Below, one piece after another: positions 16,066-23,543 of a DNA stretch of 64,000 bases. This stretch comes from Flavivirga eckloniae. Lineage in GTDB: Bacteria; Bacteroidota; Bacteroidia; Flavobacteriales; Flavobacteriaceae. Numbering within the stretch: the stretch's first letter is position 1; each line of letters opens with the position of its first letter. The notes under the pieces were generated by a model. It saw only the letters and a program-made list of their open reading frames with translations, was not told the origin of the DNA and made no database searches. The position numbers and the translations under genes are program-made. The DNA lies in contig NZ_CP025791.1 of the NCBI RefSeq assembly GCF_002886045.1, positions 3,735,001-3,799,000 on the forward strand, read 5' to 3'.

Positions 16066-16524
16066 ATGAAAAACAAAAATGTAGAAAGCGATGGAAGTTT
16101 TGATTATTTAAACCTTAAGGAAATAATAGATCCGCTAAAAGCCGAGAAAATCATTAGTAGTACTCAAATGAAAAATTGGCAGGAAAAATCTAAAGTAAAA
16201 CAATTCCCCAATAAAATATCTAAACAAGTTATTCCTATCGATTTTGCTCATTACCAAATGGCTATTGTCACTAAGGTAGAGCCTAATGTTCTTGTGGATA
16301 CTCACATGCACGAAGAGCCCGTGTTTCGTTATGTTATAGAAGGCGAATTTAAACTAAATGGCATGCTTCATAAAGCAGGTGATTGGGTATTAGTACCATC
16401 AAGGACACCTTACCGTGTCGTTAGTGAAAAGGGTTATACCGTATTTTCAGAGTATGGAGATAAGTGCGGTTCTCCTCATGATCTGGCAGTTAAAAATTTA
16501 GAAGTTCAAGCCGCTAGGCAATAA
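16066..16524 (+). CDS. Cupin domain protein
   Basis: This 152-residue cytoplasmic protein has a single cupin barrel. The metal-binding motif is visible as DTHMHEEPVFRYVIEGEF (about residues 77-94), and the second cupin motif follows as HKAGDWVLVPSRTPYRV (about 105-121). It resembles acetylacetone-dioxygenase-like or ChrR-like cupins, but the substrate is unknown. The gene stands alone between a promoter with an operator-like palindrome and a terminator, so it seems to be independently regulated. Confidence 0.75.
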   Translation: MKNKNVESDGSFDYLNLKEIIDPLKAEKIISSTQMKNWQEKSKVKQFPNKISKQVIPIDFAHYQMAIVTKVEPNVLVDTHMHEEPVFRYVIEGEFKLNGMLHKAGDWVLVPSRTPYRVVSEKGYTVFSEYGDKCGSPHDLAVKNLEVQAARQ

Positions 16525-16609
16525 TAAATACTGATTAATCTGAGTGATAGAAATGGATGGTTTTAATCTATCATAAATTGCCGTAATCATTTCTAAAATA
16601 ATATAAATC

Positions 16610-16651
16610 GGAATCTAAAATCATTCAAATGGTTTTTAGGTTCCTTTTTTT
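16610..16651 (+). terminator. Terminator after the cupin gene
   Basis: GGAATCTAAAA (16610-16620) pairs with TTTTTAGGTTCC (16633-16644), with one bulge, and is followed by seven T residues. Confidence 0.7.
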
Positions 16652-16807
16652 GTTTATGACGTATTTTGCTGCTGTCTGGGTTTACAAATAAAATGGTGAA
16701 TCTAGATAAAATGGTTACGTTATAAATTTCCTAAATAAACTAAATTAACCATAAATATTAATTAAATTAGAACCTATATTAAGTCCATAAATTAAATAGG
16801 TTTTAAA

Positions 16808-17674
16808 ATGAAAAAACAATACATATTTCTTAGTCTGTGTGTTATACTATATTCAATAAGTTTTGCGCAAACAGGAAAAGTATTTGATAAACTATCACAT
16901 ACCAGTAAAATTTTAAAGGGCGACCGAAATTTTGCCATTTATTTACCACCAGATTACGAAACGTCTCAAAGAGATTATCCGGTTTTGTACTTGCTACATG
17001 GTGCTGGCGATGATCAAACAGGTTGGGTTCAGTTTGGAGAAGTGCTCCATATAACAGATAAGGCTATTAAGGAAGGTAAAGCCACACCAATGATTATCGT
17101 AATGCCAGACGCTTACACGAATCGTATCGGGTATTTTAATGACATTAGAGGGGATTGGGATTACGAAGATTATTTTTTTAAGGAACTCATGCCATATGTG
17201 GAAACCAATTACCGTATAAAGCAAGAAAAGAGATATAGAGCAGTAGCAGGTCTATCAATGGGTGGCGGCGGCTCATTTATGTACGCATTGCGTCATCCTG
17301 AATTATTTTCATCAGCATGTCCGTTAAGTGCTTATGTTGGTCCAAAATCGATTGAAGAAGTTAAAAATATGGCAAAACGGTATTATAATTACAAAGCTAG
17401 TGACGCCGAAGCTCAGGAATATCTATCAAATTATAGTGCTTTGTCACTTATAGAATCAATGACTAAGAAAGACATAGAATCTATAAAATGGTATATCGAT
17501 TGTGGTGATGACGATTTTTTATATGAAGGAAATAGCCTGGTACACATTGCACTTCGTAAAAAGAAGGTGCATCATGAGTTTAGAATTAGAGATGGGGGAC
17601 ATACCTGGACGTATTGGAGAACAGCACTTCCGGAGGTACTGGAGTTTGTATCTAATACGTTTCATCAGAAGTAA
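16808..17674 (+). CDS. Secreted esterase (esterase D/feruloyl-esterase-like alpha/beta hydrolase)
   Basis: A signal peptide (to about residue 20, …YSISFAQ) precedes a 268-residue alpha/beta hydrolase of the putative esterase family. The nucleophile elbow GLSMGGGGS (Ser about 150), the oxyanion region YLLHGAGDD (about 60-68) and a C-terminal RDGGHTWTYWR (His about 268) mark the triad. Such enzymes remove acetyl or feruloyl groups from polysaccharides, or act on other esters; the substrate is not determined. An inverted repeat AACCTAT…ATAGGTT (16771-16777 and 16796-16802) lies immediately before the start codon and could act as an operator or an RNA stem hiding the start. Confidence 0.82.
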   Translation: MKKQYIFLSLCVILYSISFAQTGKVFDKLSHTSKILKGDRNFAIYLPPDYETSQRDYPVLYLLHGAGDDQTGWVQFGEVLHITDKAIKEGKATPMIIVMPDAYTNRIGYFNDIRGDWDYEDYFFKELMPYVETNYRIKQEKRYRAVAGLSMGGGGSFMYALRHPELFSSACPLSAYVGPKSIEEVKNMAKRYYNYKASDAEAQEYLSNYSALSLIESMTKKDIESIKWYIDCGDDDFLYEGNSLVHIALRKKKVHHEFRIRDGGHTWTYWRTALPEVLEFVSNTFHQK

Positions 17675-17716
17675 TAAGGAATTATTAAATGCTTTATATT
17701 AATAATAGTTGTTTGA

Positions 17717-18418
17717 ATGAATGAAAACTTATTAGCGACTTTAATTTTACTGTTATATTTCTCTCCTTTATTCTATCAGTTGATTTTTGTTATTAAAGAA
17801 AGAAAGCGAGGAAATAGAAAACCATTCAAAAAACTTTTAAAATTCACAAAGTATACTTTTGCTATTTTAATTCCACTTTTAGCTGTATTTGCAATTATAA
17901 GTCACACGAATTATTTAAACTACGAAAAACCAATTACTTTCGATAAATATGAGCAAATTACATTCGAGAACTTTAGAGGGCTAGAATTTTTTAAAAAGTC
18001 ACTTTATGGAAATACCAGATTTGCATACGTTGTAACCACAATTGAAAGTGATATCGAAGACAATTCAGTAACCGTTCAATCTCTATTTCATCCCTCACGT
18101 TCTTTTGTTTACAACAAGCATACGAACAGTAAGGAGCTTTTAAATCACGAAAAATATCACATAAAAATAACAGAGTTGTACGCTCGCAAGGCACGAGAGA
18201 AAATATCTAATTTAAATACTTTTGAGAAAGATAAAATTAATGATATTATTAGGGACATTAAAAAAGAAGAAAGGTCATTCCAAAAAGAATATGACTTCAA
18301 CACTTTTCACAGCTATGTTTTAAGTGAACAAAAAAGATATGAGAAAGAAGTTGATAGTTTATTAAATTTACTCGCGATATTTGAAAACCCAAAAATTATA
18401 ATTAAAAATGAAAATTAA
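17717..18418 (+). CDS. Membrane protein with HExxH motif (DUF922-like)
   Basis: This 233-residue protein has two N-terminal membrane helices (about residues 5-26 and 46-64) and a soluble domain with HEKYHIKITELYARKAREK. The HExxH (H144, E145, H148) and the following ITELYARK resemble the DUF922 zincin-like family, so a membrane-anchored zinc peptidase is possible. A third metal ligand was not identified. The gene overlaps the next lipoprotein gene by 11 bases, so the two are probably co-translated and may work together at the cell envelope. Confidence 0.6.
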   Translation: MNENLLATLILLLYFSPLFYQLIFVIKERKRGNRKPFKKLLKFTKYTFAILIPLLAVFAIISHTNYLNYEKPITFDKYEQITFENFRGLEFFKKSLYGNTRFAYVVTTIESDIEDNSVTVQSLFHPSRSFVYNKHTNSKELLNHEKYHIKITELYARKAREKISNLNTFEKDKINDIIRDIKKEERSFQKEYDFNTFHSYVLSEQKRYEKEVDSLLNLLAIFENPKIIIKNEN

Positions 18419-19163
18419 GACCTTCCTTTTTGCCTTAGTATGCTTAACATTGACCAACTGTGAAACAGAGAAGCATAAGTTTCCTATTAATAAAAGGTAT
18501 TGGGATACCAATGATTATGATGAAGTGATACTAGAACTAAGGTTTGGTTATGAAGACGACGAAAAGAAACCAACTTTTGATAATCCCGAACAGAGGATAA
18601 TTGTTGAAAAGTTAACAGATGAACAGAATTACAAGATTGTTCTTGATGATAATGAATTAGGATTGAATCATCGAAATAGTGTTGCAACCGAATTTTTTGA
18701 GCATTGGAAAGATATGACTCAAATTTATCAAGCAACCGACCGTAAAGACAAGTATTTATACGATAAAGAAATGTTGGCTGTTTGGCATTTTGGTTTAGGA
18801 TTACAACTTAAATATTTTAAATTAGGAAATGACCGGATAATTGAAAATGCTGACGATCCAAATTCGTTAAGCATTAAAAATATAATTAATTCTAACGTTA
18901 AAACTATAATCAATAATTATATAATTTATCTGGATGAGATAAATAACGAAGATGCATTTACAGAAGACGGAAAGAATAAACTTGCCGGAGGTATTGATAA
19001 ATACTTTTCTGAATTGATTACACTCTATCCAGATGCCAATTATAGTGGAATGAAAAAGAAGGCCGAATTAATGTTAAATAAAAGTCAATCAGATAAAGTC
19101 AAGGCTTCATTAAATAAATTAATTGAATTAATCAATTCAAAAGAAACAGAAAACGAATTGTAG
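18408..19163 (+). CDS. Lipoprotein of unknown function
   Basis: The 251-residue product begins with a lipoprotein signal (LFALVCLTLTNC, lipid-modified Cys about residue 18). The mature part is highly charged and mostly helical, with no domain that I recognise. It overlaps the HExxH membrane-protein gene by 11 bases, which points to a shared role. The region has the low-GC composition of typical flavobacterial accessory genes. Confidence 0.6.
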   Translation: MKIKTFLFALVCLTLTNCETEKHKFPINKRYWDTNDYDEVILELRFGYEDDEKKPTFDNPEQRIIVEKLTDEQNYKIVLDDNELGLNHRNSVATEFFEHWKDMTQIYQATDRKDKYLYDKEMLAVWHFGLGLQLKYFKLGNDRIIENADDPNSLSIKNIINSNVKTIINNYIIYLDEINNEDAFTEDGKNKLAGGIDKYFSELITLYPDANYSGMKKKAELMLNKSQSDKVKASLNKLIELINSKETENEL

Positions 19164-19263
19164 TATAGAGCATTTAAACAACTTAGTTTAATACCTTATC
19201 CAGAATGGAAACTAAAATATTAAATGGAATGTTCTAGTACAAACTTAATAACGATTACGCCAA

Positions 19264-20427
19264 TTGGTCAAAGAAGAAATATATTTCAATTTAAATTTGG
19301 TAAACTTTTTTATCATTTCTGGATTGATTCAAAATTTCATACTAGCAGGAATTCTGTTTTTTAGAAAAAGGGATAAACTTTTAGCGAACAGATTTTTAGC
19401 GATAACAATATTTATTGTCAATTTACATCTAACCTATTTAATGGTTCTGGATACTAACCTTGACAATTCCTCACCTTTCTTACTTTGGGTGCCTTATTCG
19501 TATCTAACAGCTGTAGGTCCGCTAATCTTTTTTTATACAAGAGCTTATACCGACACAGGTTTCAATATTTCAAGCATACACATTAAACACTTTTTTCCAT
19601 TAATTGCCGAAGTTGGTGTACAAATAATCATGATAGCATATGGTATTTGGAACAATCAACTCTTTTACAATACACCACTATATTTTTATTTAACACCACT
19701 GTTTTATATATGGACGGCTGGTTCTATTTTTTACTATTTGCGTCTCTCTCTTAAGGTTATCAATAATCACGAAATTTGGGTGTTGAAAAATTTCTCTAAC
19801 CTTAAAGAAATAACGCTTAAATGGTTAAGAAAATTAATTGTTTATTATCGTTTATTATGGATAGTTTGGGTGCCCTTTGTTACTGTGTTTTTATTATTTT
19901 TTAGATTTCAGTTACTACATTTTATTATTGTTCTGATACTTTATTTTTTAATGCTTGTTTTAACATACCTTACCTTTTGGATAGGATTGGAAGGTTTGGG
20001 ACGCGGAAATTTTATCTTTATAAATCAGAATAGAGGGAAAACAAAGAATAAGAATTTCACGAATCTCACAGAAAAAAATATACAAGATTATATTGAAAGA
20101 ATAACTCAACTTATGACTGTAGAAAAGATATACTTGAATGAAAATTTAAATCTTACTGAGTTTGCATGGTATCTTAAAGCAGACTCCAATCTAGTTTCGT
20201 TTATCTTGAATAACCACTTAAATAATAATTTTTACGACTTTGTGAATCGTTATAGAATTGAAGAAGTAAAAAATAAATTGAACGACCCCACTTGTAATCA
20301 CCTTACCTTATTAGGGATAGCGCTTGATTCTGGTTTCAACTCAAAGACTACATTTAATAGGGTGTTTAAACAGGTTACAGGAAGTACACCCACAGAATTT
20401 CAGAAAACTATTCCAAATAAGAATTAA
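19264..20427 (+). CDS. Membrane-bound AraC family transcriptional regulator
   Basis: This 387-residue protein has six or seven membrane helices in its first 240 residues and an AraC-type helix-turn-helix domain at the C-terminus, ending in GFNSKTTFNRVFKQVTGSTPTEFQK. Such 7TM-AraC proteins are common in Bacteroidota and are thought to sense an envelope or exogenous ligand. The frame has no ATG near its beginning; TTG 19264 follows an in-frame stop at 19249, so TTG is the likeliest start, though an internal start cannot be excluded. The downstream secreted hydrolase is a plausible target. Confidence 0.8.
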   Translation: MVKEEIYFNLNLVNFFIISGLIQNFILAGILFFRKRDKLLANRFLAITIFIVNLHLTYLMVLDTNLDNSSPFLLWVPYSYLTAVGPLIFFYTRAYTDTGFNISSIHIKHFFPLIAEVGVQIIMIAYGIWNNQLFYNTPLYFYLTPLFYIWTAGSIFYYLRLSLKVINNHEIWVLKNFSNLKEITLKWLRKLIVYYRLLWIVWVPFVTVFLLFFRFQLLHFIIVLILYFLMLVLTYLTFWIGLEGLGRGNFIFINQNRGKTKNKNFTNLTEKNIQDYIERITQLMTVEKIYLNENLNLTEFAWYLKADSNLVSFILNNHLNNNFYDFVNRYRIEEVKNKLNDPTCNHLTLLGIALDSGFNSKTTFNRVFKQVTGSTPTEFQKTIPNKN

Positions 20428-20512
20428 AAAATAGGTTCCATCCCTCATATTGGGACGCTTTCAAATGATACATTTTGTTGTTTTGGACTATATATTTAAA
20501 TCGAAACAATAA

Positions 20513-21535
20513 ATGATGAAGAAACTAATATTAATTCTATTTACACTTTCCGCTTTTATTAGCAATGGGCAAATAGAAAAAAGCAAGAAAGAAGAAGACC
20601 TGATAAAAAAAATTTTAACCGACCCTTCTTCCGAAGAAATACAAGAAGTCCTTTTTGATCTCAGAAAGCAAGACCTATCTCCTAAAAATGTTGTTATTCA
20701 AGACTCAATGCAACTTTCAAATACAAATATACTATACATAATATCTCATGAAGTAAATGGTAGCACACATTATGGAGCAGTGATTATTCCAAATCGAGAT
20801 CATCTCAAAAAGTTGCCAGTAATTGTCTTTGCAACTGGAGGAGATGGTATGCACAATCAATTTGATATCACTCAAGATTTTAATCATAATGCAGCCCAGT
20901 TTCCGAGTTTCTTAGGAGAAGAACTTGATAAGGAATTTATTGTTGTAATACCATCATTTAGAGGGCAACAAATGATAATTGGGGATAAAAAATATCAATC
21001 TGGAGGAGACATTGGAGATGCATTTGATGGAGCAACAACCGATGCACTATCATTTTTAAATGTTAGTATAAAAACATTCAGTCAGATAGATGCAAGCCGC
21101 ATAGCAATTTATGGAGGAAGCAGAGGGGGAGCAGTAGCACTGTTAGCCTCTGCACGAGATAAGCGGATAAAAAGAGCGATTGTAGTTGCGACGCCTACAG
21201 ATATGAAAAAGTTATATTTATTATATTCAGAACAGTTTAAATTGTTGTTTTTTAATGATTTATTAATTGGAAAGATAACAGAAAAGGAGGCCAGAAGAAA
21301 GTTTATATCTATGTCTCCAATCCACTTCATTAAACAATTACCCATGGTACAACTACATCATGATAAAAATGATCCATTTGTACCTGTAGAATTCGCAAAA
21401 ATACTAATAGAAGGTATGAAAACAGATAAAAAAACTATTGATTCTTATTTTTATAATGAAGGAATTCATGGATTCTGGAATGACAAAAACTATTGGAAGC
21501 GAGTACAAGATTTTATTCGACCATTGTCTGATTAG
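20513..21535 (+). CDS. Secreted alpha/beta hydrolase (S9/dienelactone-hydrolase-like)
   Basis: A short signal peptide (MMKKLILILFTLSAFISNGQ) precedes an alpha/beta hydrolase domain. The triad is visible: nucleophile in YGGSRGGAVAL (Ser about 203), Asp in HHDKNDPFVPV (about 286) and His in GIHGFWND (about 315). The overall pattern is that of prolyl-oligopeptidase-like or BAAT-like hydrolases. The gene follows the AraC regulator by 85 bases and converges with the Fur-family gene. The substrate is unknown. Confidence 0.78.
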   Translation: MMKKLILILFTLSAFISNGQIEKSKKEEDLIKKILTDPSSEEIQEVLFDLRKQDLSPKNVVIQDSMQLSNTNILYIISHEVNGSTHYGAVIIPNRDHLKKLPVIVFATGGDGMHNQFDITQDFNHNAAQFPSFLGEELDKEFIVVIPSFRGQQMIIGDKKYQSGGDIGDAFDGATTDALSFLNVSIKTFSQIDASRIAIYGGSRGGAVALLASARDKRIKRAIVVATPTDMKKLYLLYSEQFKLLFFNDLLIGKITEKEARRKFISMSPIHFIKQLPMVQLHHDKNDPFVPVEFAKILIEGMKTDKKTIDSYFYNEGIHGFWNDKNYWKRVQDFIRPLSD

Positions 21536-21558
21536 TATTTACGAGTGATAATCTAAAA

Positions 21559-21939
21559 CTAAGAACACTCACTACAATAACCAGATATTAATCCATTAAA
21601 AGTTTCAGAGGTATAACCTTTGGGTAGTGAAACATCTATTTCATTTTTTAGGCACTCTACTTTTCCACATGTAAGGCACTTAAAATGGAAATGGTTATGT
21701 GTATGTTGCTTTTTTTCTTTATCACAATTTAAACAAAGGGCAAAATACTGCTTGCCATCATCACCAATAATCTTATGTACCAGTCCATCCTCACTAAATC
21801 TGTTTAGAACACGGTAAATAGTTGCCCGATCAATTTTCGAACTTAATTTGCCTTGTAACATCTCATGATTTAAAGCAGAATTTGAATCTTTTAAGATGCT
21901 TAAAATTTCTTCTTGCGATGCAGTTTTTCTTCTTTTCAT
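21559..21939 (-). CDS. Fur family transcriptional regulator
   Basis: This 126-residue regulator has the Fur winged helix (…DRATIYRVLNRFSEDGLVHKI…) and a C-terminal dimerisation domain with two CxxC pairs (CLNC and CLTC near residues 69-90, CSEC at the end) and the histidine-rich QHTHNHFHF, typical of zinc-stabilised Fur, Zur or PerR proteins. Which metal or signal it senses is not clear. It diverges from a thioredoxin-reductase-like gene with a 100-base shared spacer, so it probably regulates that gene and itself. Confidence 0.88.
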   Translation of the reverse strand: MKRRKTASQEEILSILKDSNSALNHEMLQGKLSSKIDRATIYRVLNRFSEDGLVHKIIGDDGKQYFALCLNCDKEKKQHTHNHFHFKCLTCGKVECLKNEIDVSLPKGYTSETFNGLISGYCSECS

Positions 21940-21959
21940 AATTTATTAATGCGATGCTG

Positions 21960-21988
21960 TTGCAATAAATTGAATTTTAGTATTTTTG
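21960..21988 (+). promoter_or_regulatory. Predicted promoter of the thioredoxin-reductase-like gene
   Basis: TTG at 21960-21962 and TATTTTTG at 21981-21988 fit the Bacteroidota promoter pattern with an 18-base gap. No clear Fur-box palindrome was found over it. Confidence 0.4.
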
Positions 21989-22039
21989 TAAAAACTTTTT
22001 AATAGTCTTTTGCAAATTTAAAAACTTAAAGATAATAAA

Positions 22040-22945
22040 ATGGCAAACAACAATTTTGATGTAATTATAGTTGGAGGTAGTTACTCTGGTCTTTCAGCAG
22101 CTATGGCATTAGGGAGATCGTTAAGAGAAGTATTGGTTATCGATGGCGGTAAACCTTGTAACAGACAAACACCACATTCCCACAATTTTTTAACTCAGGA
22201 TGGAGAAACGCCGAAAGCAATTTCAGATAAGGCCCGGCAACAGGTAGAAAAATATAAAACCGTTGTGTTTTACGATGGTCTTGCTGTTCAAGGGTTCAAG
22301 ACCATTGACGGCTTTGAAATTACAACAGAATCAAACGATACATTTACATCAAAAAAGTTAATTTTTGCATCGGGAATAAAAGATAGGTTACCCAATATAA
22401 AAGGACTTTCGGAATGTTGGGGGATCTCAGTTATTCACTGCCCGTATTGCCATGGGTACGAAGTAAAGCATGAAAAAACGGGTATATTAGGAAATGGAGA
22501 ATATGGTTTTGAATTTTCTAAGATGATTAGTAATTGGACAAAGGATCTTACTTTATTCACCAACGGAAAATCCACTTTAACGAAAGATCAGGCCGAAAGT
22601 TTACAAGCCCATAACATACCCATTGTTGAAACCGAAATTGATAGTTTAGTGCATACAAATGGGCAACTAAAACATGTTGTTTTTAAGGAAGGAGGCACAA
22701 GTGCTGTAAAGGCTATGTATGCCAAAGTTCCATTTACTCAAAACTCAGATATTCCCATTAGTTTAGGCTGTGAATTAACAGAGCACGGTTATATTACTGT
22801 AGATTCTTTTCAAAGAACAAAAGTACCAGGGTTATTCGTTTGCGGAGATAGTACAAGTTTTATGCGCTCTGTATCAAATGCAGTAACATCGGGATCTTTT
22901 GCAGGTTCCATGGCTAACAAGGAATTGATAGAAGAAGAATTTTAA
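22040..22945 (+). CDS. Thioredoxin-reductase-like NAD(P)/FAD oxidoreductase
   Basis: This 301-residue two-dinucleotide-binding flavoprotein has the N-terminal FAD motif IIVGGSYSGLSAAMALGR, a redox-active CPYC (Cys134 and Cys137 in HCPYCHGYEV) and a second nucleotide motif GILGNGEYGFEF. The C-terminal VPGLFVCGDS is the usual FAD-binding end. True thioredoxin reductases have CATC-type centres, so the CPYC group is a related subfamily of uncertain partner. Divergence from a Fur-family regulator suggests a metal- or peroxide-responsive redox role. Confidence 0.82.
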   Translation: MANNNFDVIIVGGSYSGLSAAMALGRSLREVLVIDGGKPCNRQTPHSHNFLTQDGETPKAISDKARQQVEKYKTVVFYDGLAVQGFKTIDGFEITTESNDTFTSKKLIFASGIKDRLPNIKGLSECWGISVIHCPYCHGYEVKHEKTGILGNGEYGFEFSKMISNWTKDLTLFTNGKSTLTKDQAESLQAHNIPIVETEIDSLVHTNGQLKHVVFKEGGTSAVKAMYAKVPFTQNSDIPISLGCELTEHGYITVDSFQRTKVPGLFVCGDSTSFMRSVSNAVTSGSFAGSMANKELIEEEF

Positions 22946-23543
22946 GAGACATAAAGCCATATTTGTTTAATCTTTATGTTATAATATCTGCCATTTTTTA
23001 GTACTGGCCTATAGGGTGTTTACGCTGTTGTTAACAGTTATTTACTTATAGTTATAATTTTGTCAATTGTTATTATGTTAGCTCGGCTAAGAGGCATAAT
23101 ATTAGTGTAAAAATTGGCTTATTGCATCTTTTTATTAATCATTATCCGTGTACCTATACTAAACTTAATGCAATGACATGTAAGTTTTTAGCGTTGCTCG
23201 TTTTGTTAACCTCTCTGGGAGCAGCCCAAAACAAAATAAATCCTGATGAGTAAGAGGGTTTTTGGGTATTTGCTATAAAAAAAACTGTGCAAAATGTTGT
23301 GCTTATCTTTTTTAAGATTAGCTGCCCTCTTTTTTTCGGTGAAATTGACTACTGCTACATATCAGTAAGTTATAAGCTATAACATTAACTGTGTGATTAA
23401 ACGATCAATTATAATTCCTTGATTAGTAGGTTGAACAGAAATTTAACTAGAAAGAAATATCTGTACCCGATAAAATCCTCCTATTAGTACGAAATTAGAG
23501 ATACAAACTAATAGAGTACGAATATTTTAAACTAATCCATTCT
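22946..23543 (+). other. 598-base spacer before the metalloprotease
   Basis: Apart from the small frame at 23173-23253 I see no gene. A weak stem TTAGC-TCG-GCTAA lies near 23089. A direct repeat AGTACGAA occurs at 23486-23493 and 23515-23522, 29 bases apart and close to the metalloprotease start, where it could be a regulator site. Confidence 0.4.
23173..23253 (+). CDS. Short secreted peptide or gene remnant (26 codons)
   Basis: The frame MTCKFLALLVLLTSLGAAQN… followed by six residues and TAA reads as a near-perfect signal peptide with almost nothing after it. It could be the surviving 5' end of a lost secreted-protein gene or a small secreted peptide. No continuation in another frame was recognised. 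Confidence 0.3.
   Translation: MTCKFLALLVLLTSLGAAQNKINPDE

Noticed and set aside
17502-17702. 66-codon frame overlapping the end of the esterase
   Set aside because: It is an out-of-frame overlap with a good esterase gene and lacks its own signals.
22946-23543. tRNA or small structured RNA in the spacer
   Set aside because: No cloverleaf or strong conserved stem was found.
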